Of a stretch of 64,000 bases of DNA, positions 23,806 through 35,799 are shown in pieces; the stretch's first letter is position 1, and each line of letters starts with the position of its first letter. This DNA is from Paracyclopina nana (taxonomy: Eukaryota; Arthropoda; Copepoda; Cyclopoida; Cyclopettidae). A program made the position numbers and the translations under genes. Under the pieces are notes generated by a model. The model was not told the origin of the DNA. It searched no databases and worked only from the letters and a program-made list of their open reading frames with translations. The stretch lies in contig JAGUCH010000004.1 in NCBI GenBank assembly GCA_019096065.1, forward strand, positions 5,084,001-5,148,000. The letters run 5' to 3'.

Positions 23806-24759
23806 TCAAAGTTTGACATTGATGTAGAATGCCAAGTTGCCAAGGATGAAGGCTTCCACAAGAAGTGTGACATCTCTTACTATGCCACCAATAGCACGCG
23901 GTCCAAGTTGACCTGAACATCCAAACACCTTGGAATAAATGAGAACATCAATGATCAGCCCCTGAACATTGACAATCACAACCAGAATCTTGAGCAGAAC
24001 AGCATTGTACTTGAACTTTTTATCCTCAACCAATTGGAACTTGACAGTGATGGACATGAGCTGAAAAAGGCCCCACATCGCTGAGAAAAAGCTCATGGTC
24101 ATGGCACCTTGCAAATACACATTTTCATCGGTTCCACTGAAATTGTAGTAGCTCGAATATTCGGCCTTGCCCAGAAGATCAACAGTGAAAATGCACAAAA
24201 ACTGAATAAAAGGCATCTGAAAAAACTTGATTAAAATACTACGTTGGAAATAATTAGTATTTTTGCTCACCTGGTACACAGAATACTTCATAAATGTCAG
24301 CTTCCTTTGAGTCATGTGGACTCTGGTCGGGCAACAAAAGCAACAACAAAAAGGAGGAGATTTCAAATTGATGAATGTCAAGTCATTAAAATGGTCCAAA
24401 ATGCGGTGATCTCCTCCAATGCTAAAGAGCAAAAGCTCCACGAATTTGACCATAGCAATGCCAATGAAAATCTTGTAAACCGAAGAAATGTACGGTCCAG
24501 CTTTGGGCAGGCCAAGTGACATTGCTGACAAAACTATGGCAATGGCATAAATGGAGTGGACCCATACGGTGGGCCCAAAATGCTCCACAGGAGCCGAAAT
24601 CTTTGAGATGAGGTAGCAAAATTGGGCCAGCATTGTCACTGCAACCAGGCCTGTGGTCACGTACAAAAAATAGGCCCAGTTTCCCAGAGAATCGGAAAAT
24701 TCCTCTGGTGTTGGCAAGGAATCAATTTCTTCACATGCAGACATCCTGGCCATTTTCAT
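23806..24759 (-). CDS. Organic solute transporter alpha-like membrane protein
   Basis: OST-alpha (SLC51A) and related TMEM184 proteins are seven-span membrane proteins; OST-alpha pairs with OST-beta to export bile acids and steroids. Exons 24271-24759 and 23806-24216 flank a 54-bp intron. It happens to contain no stop, but its sites (CAG|GTGAGC and TTTTTTCAG) are strong. The 299-residue product has several hydrophobic spans (WAYFLYVTTGLVAVTMLAQF, IGIAMVKFVELLLFSI) and the family's cysteine cluster followed by a basic loop (FCCCFCCPTRVHMTQRKL), which lines up with CCCCCPCCP in OST-alpha. No OST-beta partner is nearby. Substrate is unknown. Start codons at 24759, 24753 and 24744 are all possible. 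Confidence 0.8.
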   Translation of the reverse strand: MKMARMSACEEIDSLPTPEEFSDSLGNWAYFLYVTTGLVAVTMLAQFCYLISKISAPVEHFGPTVWVHSIYAIAIVLSAMSLGLPKAGPYISSVYKIFIGIAMVKFVELLLFSIGGDHRILDHFNDLTFINLKSPPFCCCFCCPTRVHMTQRKLTFMKYSVYQVSKNTNYFQRSILIKFFQMPFIQFLCIFTVDLLGKAEYSSYYNFSGTDENVYLQGAMTMSFFSAMWGLFQLMSITVKFQLVEDKKFKYNAVLLKILVVIVNVQGLIIDVLIYSKVFGCSGQLGPRAIGGIVRDVTLLVEAFILGNLAFYINVKL

Positions 24760-24852
24760 AATACTGCCTGCTATTTACTCTTATCAATTTATTGCTTCTT
24801 GTTATGTTACATAACTAAAGTTTTATGGCCTTTCTTTTATGAAGAAGGATTT

Positions 24853-25421
24853 TCAATGCAACTCCTTGGCGCCTTTTGCAGCCCTGGCTTCCATGATTTT
24901 TGCAGGGTTGCAAGCGGACACATCAGCCCCGCCAATAATTCCGATAACGTCACAAATGCAGACCTGAAATATTGAAATTAATCTCTTGCTTTTCAATGAA
25001 TATCTTGAGCTCTAACTATGCAATCAGCTGATGAGGCCAGAATGGACTCGACGCAAAGTATGACTTCATTTGTGTCTCCATCCAATCCTTGGCATGACTC
25101 AATGGCGGACAAAACATCTTGGTAGCATTGCATGCAGTCCTAAAATATTTTTTTAAGTGTACGGGTTTATATAATCATAGTTGCGTACGTACCTTGATGG
25201 GATCTCCCTTGGTTTGCTTTTTCAAGAGCTTGGGAAGATTCGACAAAAACTGCAAGGATTTGGGCATTTCCTGATGACAAAAAAGGCAAAAAACAGAATG
25301 GAAATTGTAGATAATTTAATTATGAGAAACTACTTACATGATGATGCCTTTTTTCCACTGTGCTGGAAGACACAGCGGAAATGCAGAGGACAGCCAGCGC
25401 AAAAATTAAAGTGGCTTTCAT
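24853..25421 (-). CDS. Small secreted cysteine-rich protein A (131 aa)
   Basis: Four phase-0 exons: 25338-25421, 25193-25270, 25017-25139 and 24853-24963. A clear signal peptide (MKATLIFALAVLCISAVSSS) leads into a basic linker and a cysteine domain: DCMQCYQDVLSAIESCQ, then LCVESILASSADC and VCICDVIGIIGG. Spacing is C-x2-C-x10-C-x12-C-x10-C-x2-C-x-C. It is helical-looking and saposin-like in feel, but the spacing is not a textbook saposin, so I assign no function. The neighbouring divergent gene encodes a clear paralogue. A TTTATT (AATAAA on this strand) lies at 24788-24793. Confidence 0.78.
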
Positions 25422-25716
25422 ATTGGCCTTGCAGTTATCAATTGCAATACTTTTATCATGTGTATTCAAAAAGATAACCCAATATAAGGGAATATATGTT
25501 TGCACAAGGCGTTACCAAGATGAGACAACGTTACTGTCAAATACATGGTGAACAAAAATTAAGTAGAAACAAATCTTGTTGCATTATAGCGTTAATTAGT
25601 CCCTTTTTAGTCACTACTTTTTAACCTCGTGCGTAATCACGGAAGATAATATTCAAAAGTCATCGAGCACATTAATAGTACGACATCAGTAGCAAACTGT
25701 AGCTTCAACAGAAATC
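25422..25716. promoter_or_regulatory. Bidirectional promoter region of the cysteine-rich pair
   Basis: 295 bp separate the two divergent start codons of paralogous secreted proteins, so both promoters must share this space. I see no exact TATA box. Confidence 0.4.
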
Positions 25717-26081
25717 ATGAAGATATTCGCTGTTATCGCACTTGTCTTTGGCATTGCCATCATTTCTGAAACCAGAGTCCTGGTGAAGCAACAGGATGAT
25801 TGCTTGAAATGCGTTGATGACATTGTCAATGCCGTCAATCATTGCAGGGTACTCACAAATTAATCATCATTTACATAATGATTTTTTACGTATACATTTA
25901 GCAAAATGATACCACCACCATTGAATGCGTCGAGGATTCATTGGGAGCTGCTTCAGATTGCATTCTGTGCATTTGCGAAATCATTGACGAAATCATTGGT
26001 GGTGATGGCATTTGCAACAATGACAACCCAAGCAAGGCACACAAGATGAGGCCAGTTATGCTCCCCATGAAATTGAACTAA
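25717..26081 (+). CDS. Small secreted cysteine-rich protein B (103 aa)
   Basis: Two exons, 25717-25848 and 25902-26081, split by a 53-bp intron. A signal peptide (MKIFAVIALVFGIAIISETR) is followed by DCLKCVDDIVNAVNHCR, ECVEDSLGAASDCILCIC and EIIDEIIGG. The cysteine framework matches protein A almost position for position, including the acidic CVE(D/S) before the fourth-to-fifth cysteine helix and the C-x2-C-x-C close. Protein B lacks the linker exon of protein A. AATAAA occurs at 26088-26093. The function is unknown; secreted, disulfide-bonded and possibly saposin-like is as far as the sequence goes. Confidence 0.8.
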
Positions 26082-26093
26082 CCAAGAAATAAA

Positions 26094-27827
26094 ATCATTT
26101 TATTTTGAGATCGGTTACACCAATCTATATTCAGTGTGCTCAGCAGAATAAGTGATCAAGATATATATTGTTGCCGCGAAATGCCTTGAAGTCGTAAGGA
26201 AGGCTAGAAAAAGTGCTAAATAAGTCTACTTGACTTAACTAAAATTAGTGACTTATTAAATGACATTCGCTTCACTATGTTTTGCAGTATTCACAAAATA
26301 TTATTCTGGATCAAAAACTAAGCCACTATGGGGGAATCTCATTAATACACAAGAGGGGCAACTTTGAACTTGAGTCGTGAAAAATAAGTTTAATGAACGC
26401 TCACTATAAAAAAAAGAAAGATGTATTGCCATTTTAAAAGCATATTCTGCGAATGCGAATGGCACTTTTGGTTTAATGTGGCCAAGCATGCGTATTCAAA
26501 AGTTTTTCAAGAAATTCCCTATTTTGAAGAAAGGCCTTGTCTACTGGGGGAGAAGCCTGCTCAACTATTTTAAAAGCAATCTTTAGAATATAACTAGTTT
26601 CAATTGCTTTCTATTAGACAATCAGGTACTTCAAATTGAGGAGACGTCTATTGACAATAGTGACACAACAATAACAAATGCAAGTAGCACGCCTAGCGGA
26701 CGGAAAGTTGAAACTTTTGGGATTAGGGAGTAGTCGATTCAAAATTCAGTGCTACCAGATAAAATATTCACTGGTTTGTTTTGCTAAAAAAATACTGAGA
26801 TGAATGCTTATTTTGAAAAAGAATGCCCGATTTTGCTGCTCGAAAGTGATAACTCTTTCTTGAATAAACAAACAAGTGCGCCGGAATTTTGGATCGTTTG
26901 CATCGTCTATCAGGAAAAGGATTAAAAAAAGACCGATCTTAGGACAATTTTTGTTTTCATTAGCTATTTTTGTAGTTTCTTGTCGGCTACAAGTTCTCTT
27001 ACATTTAGAAAATTTTGAAAAATAATAGAGCAAGTTTTTTGGCACGCTAAATGAGAAGTCTGCAGATTATTTTGATTCTTGGTTTTGTATTTAAGCCTCA
27101 TAAAAAGTAGCACGGTTGTGTAAACAAATCCCAAGTATTGCTTCAGTGATGTCACTTGATGGCGTATCAATGTTATGATACTTTTGTCTATTACCTTGTT
27201 CAATCGCCAGTAGTGTTCAGTTGGACAATAAAGAATTCAAAATGCTATGTTTACAGAAACTTTTCAAGACCCTTGCTATGAAACAGGCGTTCTTAAAATA
27301 AAGTTCAAATTGCATTGAGAAGAAAAACACGAAAAACTTAGCTGAATGTTAGCGATTCCCCTCATCTTGGACACGCTCATAACATATTAAGTCCTCAGGT
27401 GGATGGAGAAGGCCTCAACATTCGTCTATTTCACATTGAAATGGAAGCATCGCGCATCATCACCTCTTGTATTTGCAAAAGTTGTGCAAGGCTCGGAAAT
27501 TCTGCAATTCTTTCCACATAGCACCGTTGCAATGTCGATAAGAATGACAAAATCTGAGTGCTGTGTTAGTAGTGAATAATAGCAAGGTTGATTGAAGTAA
27601 GCGAAGTTTACGAAATATTCGACGAAATCGCGAAATGTCATTTGAATTTGCGCGCGCTTTTTCTGTTTTCTTCCTGTGTAGCGTAGTGATGCGTCGTTAT
27701 TGGTGGGAAAAACCGACTCAAAACAGTACAGTATCTCGAAAATCTGGCGTTTTTCACAAGTGTTTGCTTTTTTGATCAATTGTTATTCCGGTATTAATGG
27801 TGATGTTTTGAAAACTCGAATAAAGTC
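26094..27827. other. AT-rich spacer without a supported gene
   Basis: There are scattered open frames (for example 26752-27045 and 27426-27779 on the minus strand), but no splice structure, signal peptide or family motif that I trust. No transposon ends recognised. Confidence 0.5.
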
Positions 27828-27838
27828 ATCCTTTTCCG
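27828..27838 (+). promoter_or_regulatory. Possible 5'TOP start of RPS15
   Basis: The pyrimidine run TCCTTTTCC lies about 25-33 bp before the start codon and fits a terminal oligopyrimidine transcription start, typical of ribosomal protein genes under mTOR control. Confidence 0.4.
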
Positions 27839-27860
27839 GTCTTATTTCACAAGATACAGA

Positions 27861-28684
<824 letters not shown>

Positions 28685-28756
28685 AAGCTATGCACCTATG
28701 TTGTAGCTAATAAACACAACAAAAAATCCAATCCAGTCATAGTTTAATGAACGTGG

Positions 28757-28762
28757 TTTATT
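28757..28762 (-). terminator. AATAAA polyadenylation signal of PSMD6
   Basis: TTTATT on the plus strand lies 14 bp beyond the PSMD6 stop codon and close to the RPS15 signal at 28709, so the two converging transcripts end within about 50 bp of each other. Confidence 0.6.
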
Positions 28763-28775
28763 TGAAGACAATGGC

Positions 28776-29930
28776 TTAGATGTTAATCACGCGAGACAGC
28801 TTTTGCACTCTGTTGAGCAGAATGTCGCCCTGCTTAATAGTGGCTTGATATTGAGCGTTTTTAGAGTCTGGTCGGTTGGTGATGACAATCCCACCCACTT
28901 TGTCTATTCTGCAATGCAGCCTCCCATCGGCAATGTATCTCGACAGCTCTTGGTCCATGTACTCATCAGTAACACCAAAGGCCTCGGCCATGTACTTGAG
29001 AGTGAGGCTTCTGTATGACTCCAAGAGTTGCCCAAATGCTTTAATCTTCATCTCGCGAACATAGAAAGCATAGTGGGGGTTCAGGTACCGATCCTTTTTG
29101 GCCATGAGCTCCACATCGGCAAGGCAGGCAAAAAATTCAGAGTATTGACAGCTGTAGAGAGATGTCAGATATTGCTTCACTTTGGGACATTGGTGCAAAA
29201 CCTCCAGGATCTCTGAGCCCTTCACAACTTTTTCGTGGAGTTGGCGACGCTCCAGAGCAATCATTCCTGAGTAGACTGCATACTTGACAAACTCAGTGTA
29301 GTCCATCAACTCATAGCTAGTGAAGGTGGAGACTGTCTCCAAAAAAAGATTGGCAGCCTTGCTGAAATCTCTGACTGCCATAGCATACAGACCTTCGTAA
29401 ACTTTGAGCCTATTACGGCGATCCCAGTCTCCGCCCTCTTCCATGAGCACATTGGCTTTGTCCAAGTTTGCCCTCACGAGGCTGTGGTCCATCCAAAAGA
29501 GACCAATGCGAATGTTGAGAAAGATCAAATCCATCCTGTTTCCCAGGCCCACGGTTTTCTCCATGGTTTTCCTGATGGCCTCAACTGCAGCATCTTTGTC
29601 ACCAATCTTGGTCAAGTACTCTGCTTTGGCTAGCAAAGCCTCCCTGTGTTCGCTTTCGCCCAAATTGGTTGCGGCGTCCTCAATCTTTTCGTCCAAAACT
29701 TTGAGATGGGCTTCGTTTTCAGCCGTCATTTCAGTCCACAACTTTTCATCCTCTTTCCATTTGAGCTCCTTGCAAACTGACCGGTACAGCGGTGCCATTT
29801 TGTCTTTCTTCATGGTAGCAAGGAGCTTAGCATCACCACCTAGGCCTTGGCTTACTTCAAACTTGAGCTGAGCCAACTCAAGGTCAGGAATCTTGGCAAG
29901 GCCTTGCTCTTCCAAATTTTCAGCTGGCAT
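28776..29930 (-). CDS. PSMD6: 26S proteasome non-ATPase regulatory subunit 6 (Rpn7)
   Basis: Rpn7 is a PCI-domain subunit of the 19S lid and helps place the Rpn11 deubiquitinase. It is one uninterrupted exon of 384 residues, near the usual 389. It starts [21 protein letters not shown], has the TPR-like helical repeats ([31 protein letters not shown]), then the PCI winged helix with [14 protein letters not shown] and the end [14 protein letters not shown]. The lack of introns among intron-rich neighbours could reflect an old retrocopy replacing the gene, but codons and motifs look fully functional. Confidence 0.96.
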   Translation of the reverse strand: MPAENLEEQGLAKIPDLELAQLKFEVSQGLGGDAKLLATMKKDKMAPLYRSVCKELKWKEDEKLWTEMTAENEAHLKVLDEKIEDAATNLGESEHREALLAKAEYLTKIGDKDAAVEAIRKTMEKTVGLGNRMDLIFLNIRIGLFWMDHSLVRANLDKANVLMEEGGDWDRRNRLKVYEGLYAMAVRDFSKAANLFLETVSTFTSYELMDYTEFVKYAVYSGMIALERRQLHEKVVKGSEILEVLHQCPKVKQYLTSLYSCQYSEFFACLADVELMAKKDRYLNPHYAFYVREMKIKAFGQLLESYRSLTLKYMAEAFGVTDEYMDQELSRYIADGRLHCRIDKVGGIVITNRPDSKNAQYQATIKQGDILLNRVQKLSRVINI

Positions 29931-31542
29931 CTTGGAATCTCTAGTGAGCTTCGTAGATATTCTCTCTTTAGCTTGGGGATGACTTGATTATTTTTCTGTC
30001 AAAATGATCTGCAGTGTTTCCAGATTTTTGTTATGAAAAGACGCCGCACTTTTGCCAAAAATCATTCTTTTATCACGCCGCTGAAGCCTCAAAAGTAGCC
30101 GATGCGGCGCAAAACCGCCGCAACTGGCAACACTGCTGATCGTAATCAAAATAAGCCGGATCGGAATATTAGCTCTATCTCAACATATTCAACGGAACTT
30201 ACGTTTACTTTACGCTCTTCATTATCATATTCATAATTTCAAGTTCTTTCATAGCTTCTGGAAAAAAATATGTAAAATGACTGGTTATTTTTTAGCAAAC
30301 AAAGCCATAGTTGTGCATTTATTTGGCTTAATTTTTACGAGAAGTAGCCTTAGGATTTGTGCTTTGTTTCACTCAGTTGGCCTTTGCTTGATTGCAGAGA
30401 CTTATATAACAAGAGAAGTGCTACTGGGCGAGGCTTAAGGGGGTGCGTTTGCAGATCTGCTGCACGCTCCAAAAGAGACTACAATGGAATTTTGGTCGCG
30501 GCTGCCTGAATTTGGGCCGGGGCAGACTTTTGGTTGCTAATAACTCCTAAATGAGTCCACTTAGCCAAAATAGTCCTATTTTACGAGGTGCTCAATTTTG
30601 CTAGGGCTATCTTTTGTCTTTTATAAATATTTTCACAACTATTAGGAATTAAAAGTTGTAAAACAGAGGTGCCAGTTGGCGTTTTCCTTTCTGGATCATT
30701 GCAGCCCCCTGACTATTTTATTAGAACAGCTGACCCAAATGTTTTCAAAATCTCTAGTAGCACTTGGCGCGCGCTCGCGTGCAGTGAGAATGCAAGAAGT
30801 AGCACTTCTCTTTCTTTATAAGTCTCTGCTTGATTGCTTTGGTCATAAAGTTTAATTTTTGACACTTTGTGACCTGTACTGCAGCACGGAGACTTAGATT
30901 ATCTGAGTCTCTGCTCAAAAGGACATCAACAAAAAAAGTTTCGTTTGCTTCAAGCGTTAGCACATCCGGCAAAGAGTTTGGTTGTCTAAGTGGAAAAATT
31001 AATCGAGTCACCTGGTTAGGTTGCTTCTTCCTAGGGCCGCTTTACTTACTTGTTGATGCATCTGCTCGTCCCTCCGTGACACTGTTCCTAGGGTCACGAT
31101 CCGTCATTTGAAACTAAAAAATAATTCGTGTTGTCGTACAGCCAAGAAGCGTATAATCCTATATTATTTCCAATAGTCATAGCCCTTTAAAAATTGCTTT
31201 TTATTAGCTTGCATCAGCAGCAGCAAGAAAACGCAAGGGTTGTTCAACATTCAAGAAAATGCATTAACGCACACAAACGATTGGGTTCACAGTTAATGAT
31301 GTTGCCCCCAGGATCAAGAAGTTCCTAACCCTGGGGGCTATCAGCGCATTGTCAAGATTGGTTGGGCACACACATAGAAGCAGGGACAATGAGAAGCCTT
31401 GACAAATTGGAAAAAGTAGCAAGCGAAATCGAGCATGAATACCAGAATGCTAAAACTGTCATCTGACAGTTTGTTGCAGAATTCAAGCTTAAATTCACTG
31501 TCTTCCTCTTTCTTTTCGCAAGGCAGTTGATGATCTTGCGAG
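29931..31542. other. Spacer without a supported gene
   Basis: Contains the PSMD6 promoter on one side and the SSR1 3'UTR on the other (TTTATT, i.e. AATAAA on the minus strand, at 31200-31205). Open frames at 30754-31111 on both strands show no family features. Confidence 0.5.
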
Positions 31543-32509
31543 TTACTCAGTGTCAGAACCAGCGTTCTTCTTGCTCTTCCTTTGTCTCGGACTTGTCTTA
31601 TTGCTACCGGGGGTCTTGAGTGCCGACCTAGGGATCCATTCATAGTCGACATCGTCATGAGTGGTACCGGTTTCCACAGGTTTGGATACAGGAGCGCTCT
31701 TCTTCCCCTTAGAACCTGCACATTAGAAATACGATGAGAAAAGTACACACAATGCAATTATGAGTTGCTGTTTACCTGGTAGAAAGGTATAAGCAAGAAA
31801 AAGCACCAGCAGGACTCCAGCAACCAAGAAGACATACATGAAAAAGACCTCGGTGTCAAAGCCTTCGTCAAACTCGACAATCTGAACAGTTTCATTGAAC
31901 ACGGGGTCCATGAAATATTGACCCTCTGAATTCCTGTAAGCCATATTGATGGACAGGCCAATGGGACGGCCAGCAAAGGCATCAGCGGGAATGAAAGAGT
32001 ACGCAACCGTGGCTTCTTGATCTGGCTTCACGGTTTTCTGGTAGGCAATGGCAGAGAAGTTCTGGATATGATAAGTAAAATCCATGGGGTAACGGAAAGA
32101 GGCTTCAACCGACTCGATGACAAAGTCAGAGTCTCCATTGTTGGCAAAGCCAATGAGGAATTCAACAATTTTGCCAGCAGGCAGCTCCACACCGACTCCA
32201 GGTGCTTGAGCAGGTCGGGTGAACAATAGGGTCGCATCTACATCAGGACTGACATTTTTCTCAGGGTTGATTTCGTCGTCATCAGCTGGGACAGGATCAT
32301 CAGCATTCTCCTCGTCATTAACATCAACCTCATCCTCAACTTCGTCCTCTTCAGCACGAGCCACAAACGACCCTGAAAACGTCAAATGAGATTTCAGGTG
32401 AAGATGCGAAAATTGATGAGAATTCACTATTATTACCTGGACTGGAGAGCTGAATCAAGCAAGGAGTTGCAATGAGGAGAAGCAATAAAAGATTTAGAAG
32501 CTTGGCCAT
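31543..32509 (-). CDS. SSR1: Translocon-associated protein subunit alpha (TRAP-alpha)
   Basis: TRAP-alpha is an ER membrane protein beside the Sec61 channel that helps insert signal sequences. Exons 32437-32509, 31776-32372 and 31543-31715 give 280 residues. There is a signal peptide (MAKLLNLLLLLLIATPCLIQ), a strongly acidic lumenal stretch (VEDEVDVNDEENADD) and the conserved lumenal domain (LFTRPAQAPG, LPAGKIVEFLIGFANNG, DFTYHIQNFSA). Then come one membrane span (FMYVFLVAGVLLVLFLAY) and a short basic cytosolic tail (SPRQRKSKKN). Several N-glycosylation sites (NFS, NET) fit the lumenal side. Confidence 0.95.
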
Positions 32510-33063
32510 TATGCTGCTTATTGGAAATGATCAGTTGGAGGACAACTACCACCTCTTATGAACTTCACTTTTACTTAGTTGGCAGAAGGACCGGCGATGT
32601 GTTGTCAATTTTCGAGTCTGTAATAACCTCGCAATATTATCACATTAAGTAAATAAAATAGCATTGATAAATGTGACAAAAAAGTTTTGATGTTGCTATT
32701 TTTGAGTATTGCAATTTTTAAACGGATTTTTTGCAGTTTTCTGGACTCATTAAACTTTTATATAATTTAATGGTTAGACGTTACAATAGGTAATGTTTCC
32801 ATACGGAAACGGAGTGTAAAACTAAAAATTGCGAATAAGCTTGCAAAACTTGTCAAATGAAAGAGTTTTAAACAGTTTCAAAAAGAGTTTCACTTAGGAA
32901 AATAGAAAATGAAGGTTTTATATATTATGGCAAAACCTCGACAAAATGTTTAATTTTTGTAAATTACAAAAGTGGACAAATCTACTGCTGTGCTTCCTAA
33001 GTTAGCTGATCATTGTAAGCTGAAAAGAAAACAATTCACCTTCTCGGTCAGGAAAAGGCAGAA
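32510..33063. promoter_or_regulatory. Shared upstream region of divergent SSR1 and COPS8
   Basis: About 550 bp of AT-rich DNA lie between two divergent housekeeping starts. No repeat or RNA gene seen. Confidence 0.4.
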
Positions 33064-33811
33064 ATGACGGAAGGAGCATCTACTTCGTCTGCTACATCAC
33101 CGGCTCCTTCAGTTGCGAACCCTCAAAAAATGAAAAGCTCGGAGCCGGTACATGGAAAACTGCGAGAAAAACTTGAGAAAATGGAGATCGAATCGCCGGG
33201 CTGTGTTGTTCCCTTTGAAGTTTATGGACAGTTGCTTGCTGTCTATTTGTACGACAATGACTTGTAAGTTAGCATGGAAAAACATTCACTACTTAAGTTT
33301 CTAGAGCCTCTCATTCACTTAGGTGTGCCGCCAAGTTTCTGTGGAAACGCATATCTGACAGTGTCAAGGCAGATCATCCAGAACTAAAGCTCATTTGGGA
33401 CGTGGGAGTTGCGCTATGGAATCGGGATTTTCCCGGAGCTTTTGTGGCTTTAAACCAAACCTGGTCTGACGGCGTTCAAAACATAATGCTCGCCGTGAGA
33501 GGTAACTAAATTTTAGCCTACGGTAATTCCCTCTTCTCCACTCGTAATTCTCTCTAGATCGAACTCGTGAAAGAAACGTCAGCCTTGTTGGTCAAGCCTA
33601 CACATCAATAAGTCTACAAGAATTCTCAAATTACGTCGGCCTTCCCGAATTAGAAGCTGGGATGCTAGCTGGTCAGCAACCGGGTTGGAGTTTCGATGCT
33701 CAAAACAAGATCATTAGTCCTGCCAGAATTGCAGTCACTGAAACTGAGACAATTCCTTCTGAGCAACAGCTCCAGCTGCTGACAGATTTTGTAGCTTTCC
33801 TCGAAAAATAA
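33064..33811 (+). CDS. COPS8: COP9 signalosome complex subunit 8
   Basis: CSN8 is the smallest PCI subunit of the complex that removes NEDD8 from cullins. Exons 33064-33263, 33323-33501 and 33558-33811 give 210 residues, the same size as human. Visible matches are VYGQLLAVYLYDNDL, AKFLWKRI, IWDVGVALWNRDFPGAF, SLVGQAYTSIS, NYVGLPE and the end EQQLQLLTDFVAFLEK. A Ser/Ala/Pro-rich N-terminus is lineage-specific. It converges on the PARG-like gene with only 42 bp between stop codons. Confidence 0.93.
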
Positions 33812-33840
33812 TCCACAATTCATTCTATTTGTGGTGATCA

Positions 33841-33846
33841 TTTATT
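33841..33846 (-). terminator. AATAAA polyadenylation signal of the PARG-like gene
   Basis: TTTATT on the plus strand lies 8 bp beyond the minus-strand stop codon at 33854, so this 3'UTR is extremely short. Confidence 0.55.
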
Positions 33847-33853
33847 GTGAATT

Positions 33854-35788
33854 TTACAGGAGGTTTGTGCTTTTTGCCCCTTGGGCCAAAGCATGACTGA
33901 GCTCTACGGTCGTCCAAGATTGCTCCTCAATCCAGGAGCAAATTGCTGCGATCACATCAGTGCTTAGTGACTCATTAGATGATTGATACACCACAAGCGG
34001 AATATCGTGTAAGCTAGCGGACAGCCATTCAACCAGGAACCGTTTGCTGTCAATCTCACTTGAGCTACTAATTATCCACACAGGAAGCTTAGAAGACCCT
34101 TCAGTCTCTTTTGGTTGCTCGCTTCGTTGCTTATGAGCGCAGAACGGCCTGTCGATGTCACTCTTGGTGAATCTCTGAAGCATCTTCATAGGCGTCGTAG
34201 TGATATCCATGTGCAAGCACTTGTCAAGGTATGCATCACTGAGGCACATTCTTTTCAGTTCCTCGGTGATAGCATGGGATCTTAATCGGCACAGCTCATC
34301 TTGATGCAAAGGCTTGATCAAGTTAGCTTGAATTTCTTCATACTCAGCTTCCATGTCATAAGGAAGTATGAGACTTTCAAAGCTGTATGCAGAATCTTCG
34401 GAGAAGCTGGACTCTTCATCTGCATCGCTCCTACAGTAAAATCGAAAATTCAGTACCTAATTATTCTAAGATGTGAAATTTTAAAAGTACCCGAAAACAT
34501 CGCTGCCATTTGCATTTGGTGGCATGGGATTTTCCTCGCTGAGATAACGTCTTTTTCGTGTCATCTTAACTGACGAAGCATTGGCCATCGATGGGTCTCT
34601 TCCATGACTGGATGCTTCATCTGGAGTGCATCCTCTTTCCAATGCCTGTTGGAGCCTCTCAGCAAAGCATTGCCTTTTGGCTCTCGGCTTTTTCTCTGAT
34701 TCAGGGCAAGATGACTGCTCAGATACAGATGGCGTGAACGAAGAAGGCAATTTTGAAGAGAAGGAAGCTGTCCGACTTCTACCACTGACTGACAATGCAT
34801 AGTATGGGCAATTTTGGCTCTGATTTTGGTAGCATGTTTCAAGTATGCTTAAACATGCGCCTTGGGCTATGCTCATCTTATCTTGAGTTAATTGATTAGT
34901 TCGCTCAAGGATACAAACACATGCGTCTTCGCTGTCCCTTTTAGACTCTGATATTGCATTGTAAGCTCTTGCCATGAGGCCTTTGACCTGAATCCATTCA
35001 TTTTCTTTGAGAGTTGGCTCTGCTATTAGCAATAATGGGACCAATTCAGGGTGCTGTAGATTCATATCGCACAAACTGTTCATATCCTTAACAATTAGAA
35101 TATCTACGTTGGCTGACAGGTCCATGGGTCTTATTTCTTCTTCGACTATGAAAACTGGAGCAAGAGGCTTCTTGGCAATATCCATGGTAGTTTGCAGATC
35201 CTTTATTGGCTTGGTTACCAATTCGTATGATATTTTTCCACAAGGGCCTTCATCCTCGAGAATATCGAAGTATTCAAGAAACCCTTTAAATCTTAGTGCT
35301 GAGCAAAGGTCCGAGTTCAAATCTGGGAACAGAGTGGCAAAGGTCACATCTGGAAGGCCAAATGGCATCAATTCCTTGGCCTTAAGAGGCAAAGTGGACA
35401 TGAATGCATTAGCAACGAGGGAAGCAATAAAACGTCTATCGAATTGAGTCCTCTTTGGCAACCCTGCCAAAATATAGCTGAAGTTCGATGGCTTCACTAA
35501 TGGTAGGGCAGCGGCACATTTTGCAATGCAAGGCAACGTTTTCTTGAGAAACCTCTCCTTATCTTCGTTGGAAAATTGGCTTTCAACGACTTCGCGGAGG
35601 CAGTCAAATATATGCTCATCATGAGAACGAGCATCGTTATCATTGAGAATGGCAACATTGCATAAATTGTGAACTTGTAGCATGGCAATGATGACATCTT
35701 GCATAGAATCAAGTCCAGATCCCAACACATCCAGGTATGAGGTCACTAAAGGCCAAGTGGCCAAGTCACATGGTAATATTATGCTCAT
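33854..35788 (-). CDS. PARG-derived protein, predicted pseudoenzyme
   Basis: Poly(ADP-ribose) glycohydrolase removes PAR chains from proteins. Exons 34491-35788 and 33854-34430 give 624 residues. Residues about 78-175 follow the PARG helical domain closely (LKKTLPCIAKCAAALPL, FIASLVANAF against IASLLANAFFCTFP, then LFPDL and LEYFDIL against LFCYFRRV). Aligning onward through GKISYEL, TKPIKDL and HPELVPLL (human NPELIISR), the macrodomain's GGG loop and catalytic QEE fall on VDILIVK and CDM (about residues 228-242). The glycine-rich TGNWGCGAFGG region corresponds to VWIISSSSE. The C-terminal helix pair (RFLVEWLSASLHDIPLVVY, then IAAICSWIEEQSW) still fits. A Lys/Arg/Ser-rich insert (RAKRQCFAERL, TRKRRYL) takes up the middle. 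The family is my inference from remembered alignments; loss of catalysis follows if it is right. Confidence 0.72.
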
Positions 35789-35799
35789 GATGAAGCACT

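Noticed and set aside
24217-24270. Reading through the OST-alpha-like gene as one exon
   Set aside because: The 54-bp segment is in frame without stops but has strong GT-AG sites, and its translation has no place in the family.
27426-27779. 117-codon minus-strand frame upstream of RPS15
   Set aside because: It has no ATG at the start of the frame, no family resemblance and no splice structure; probably chance.
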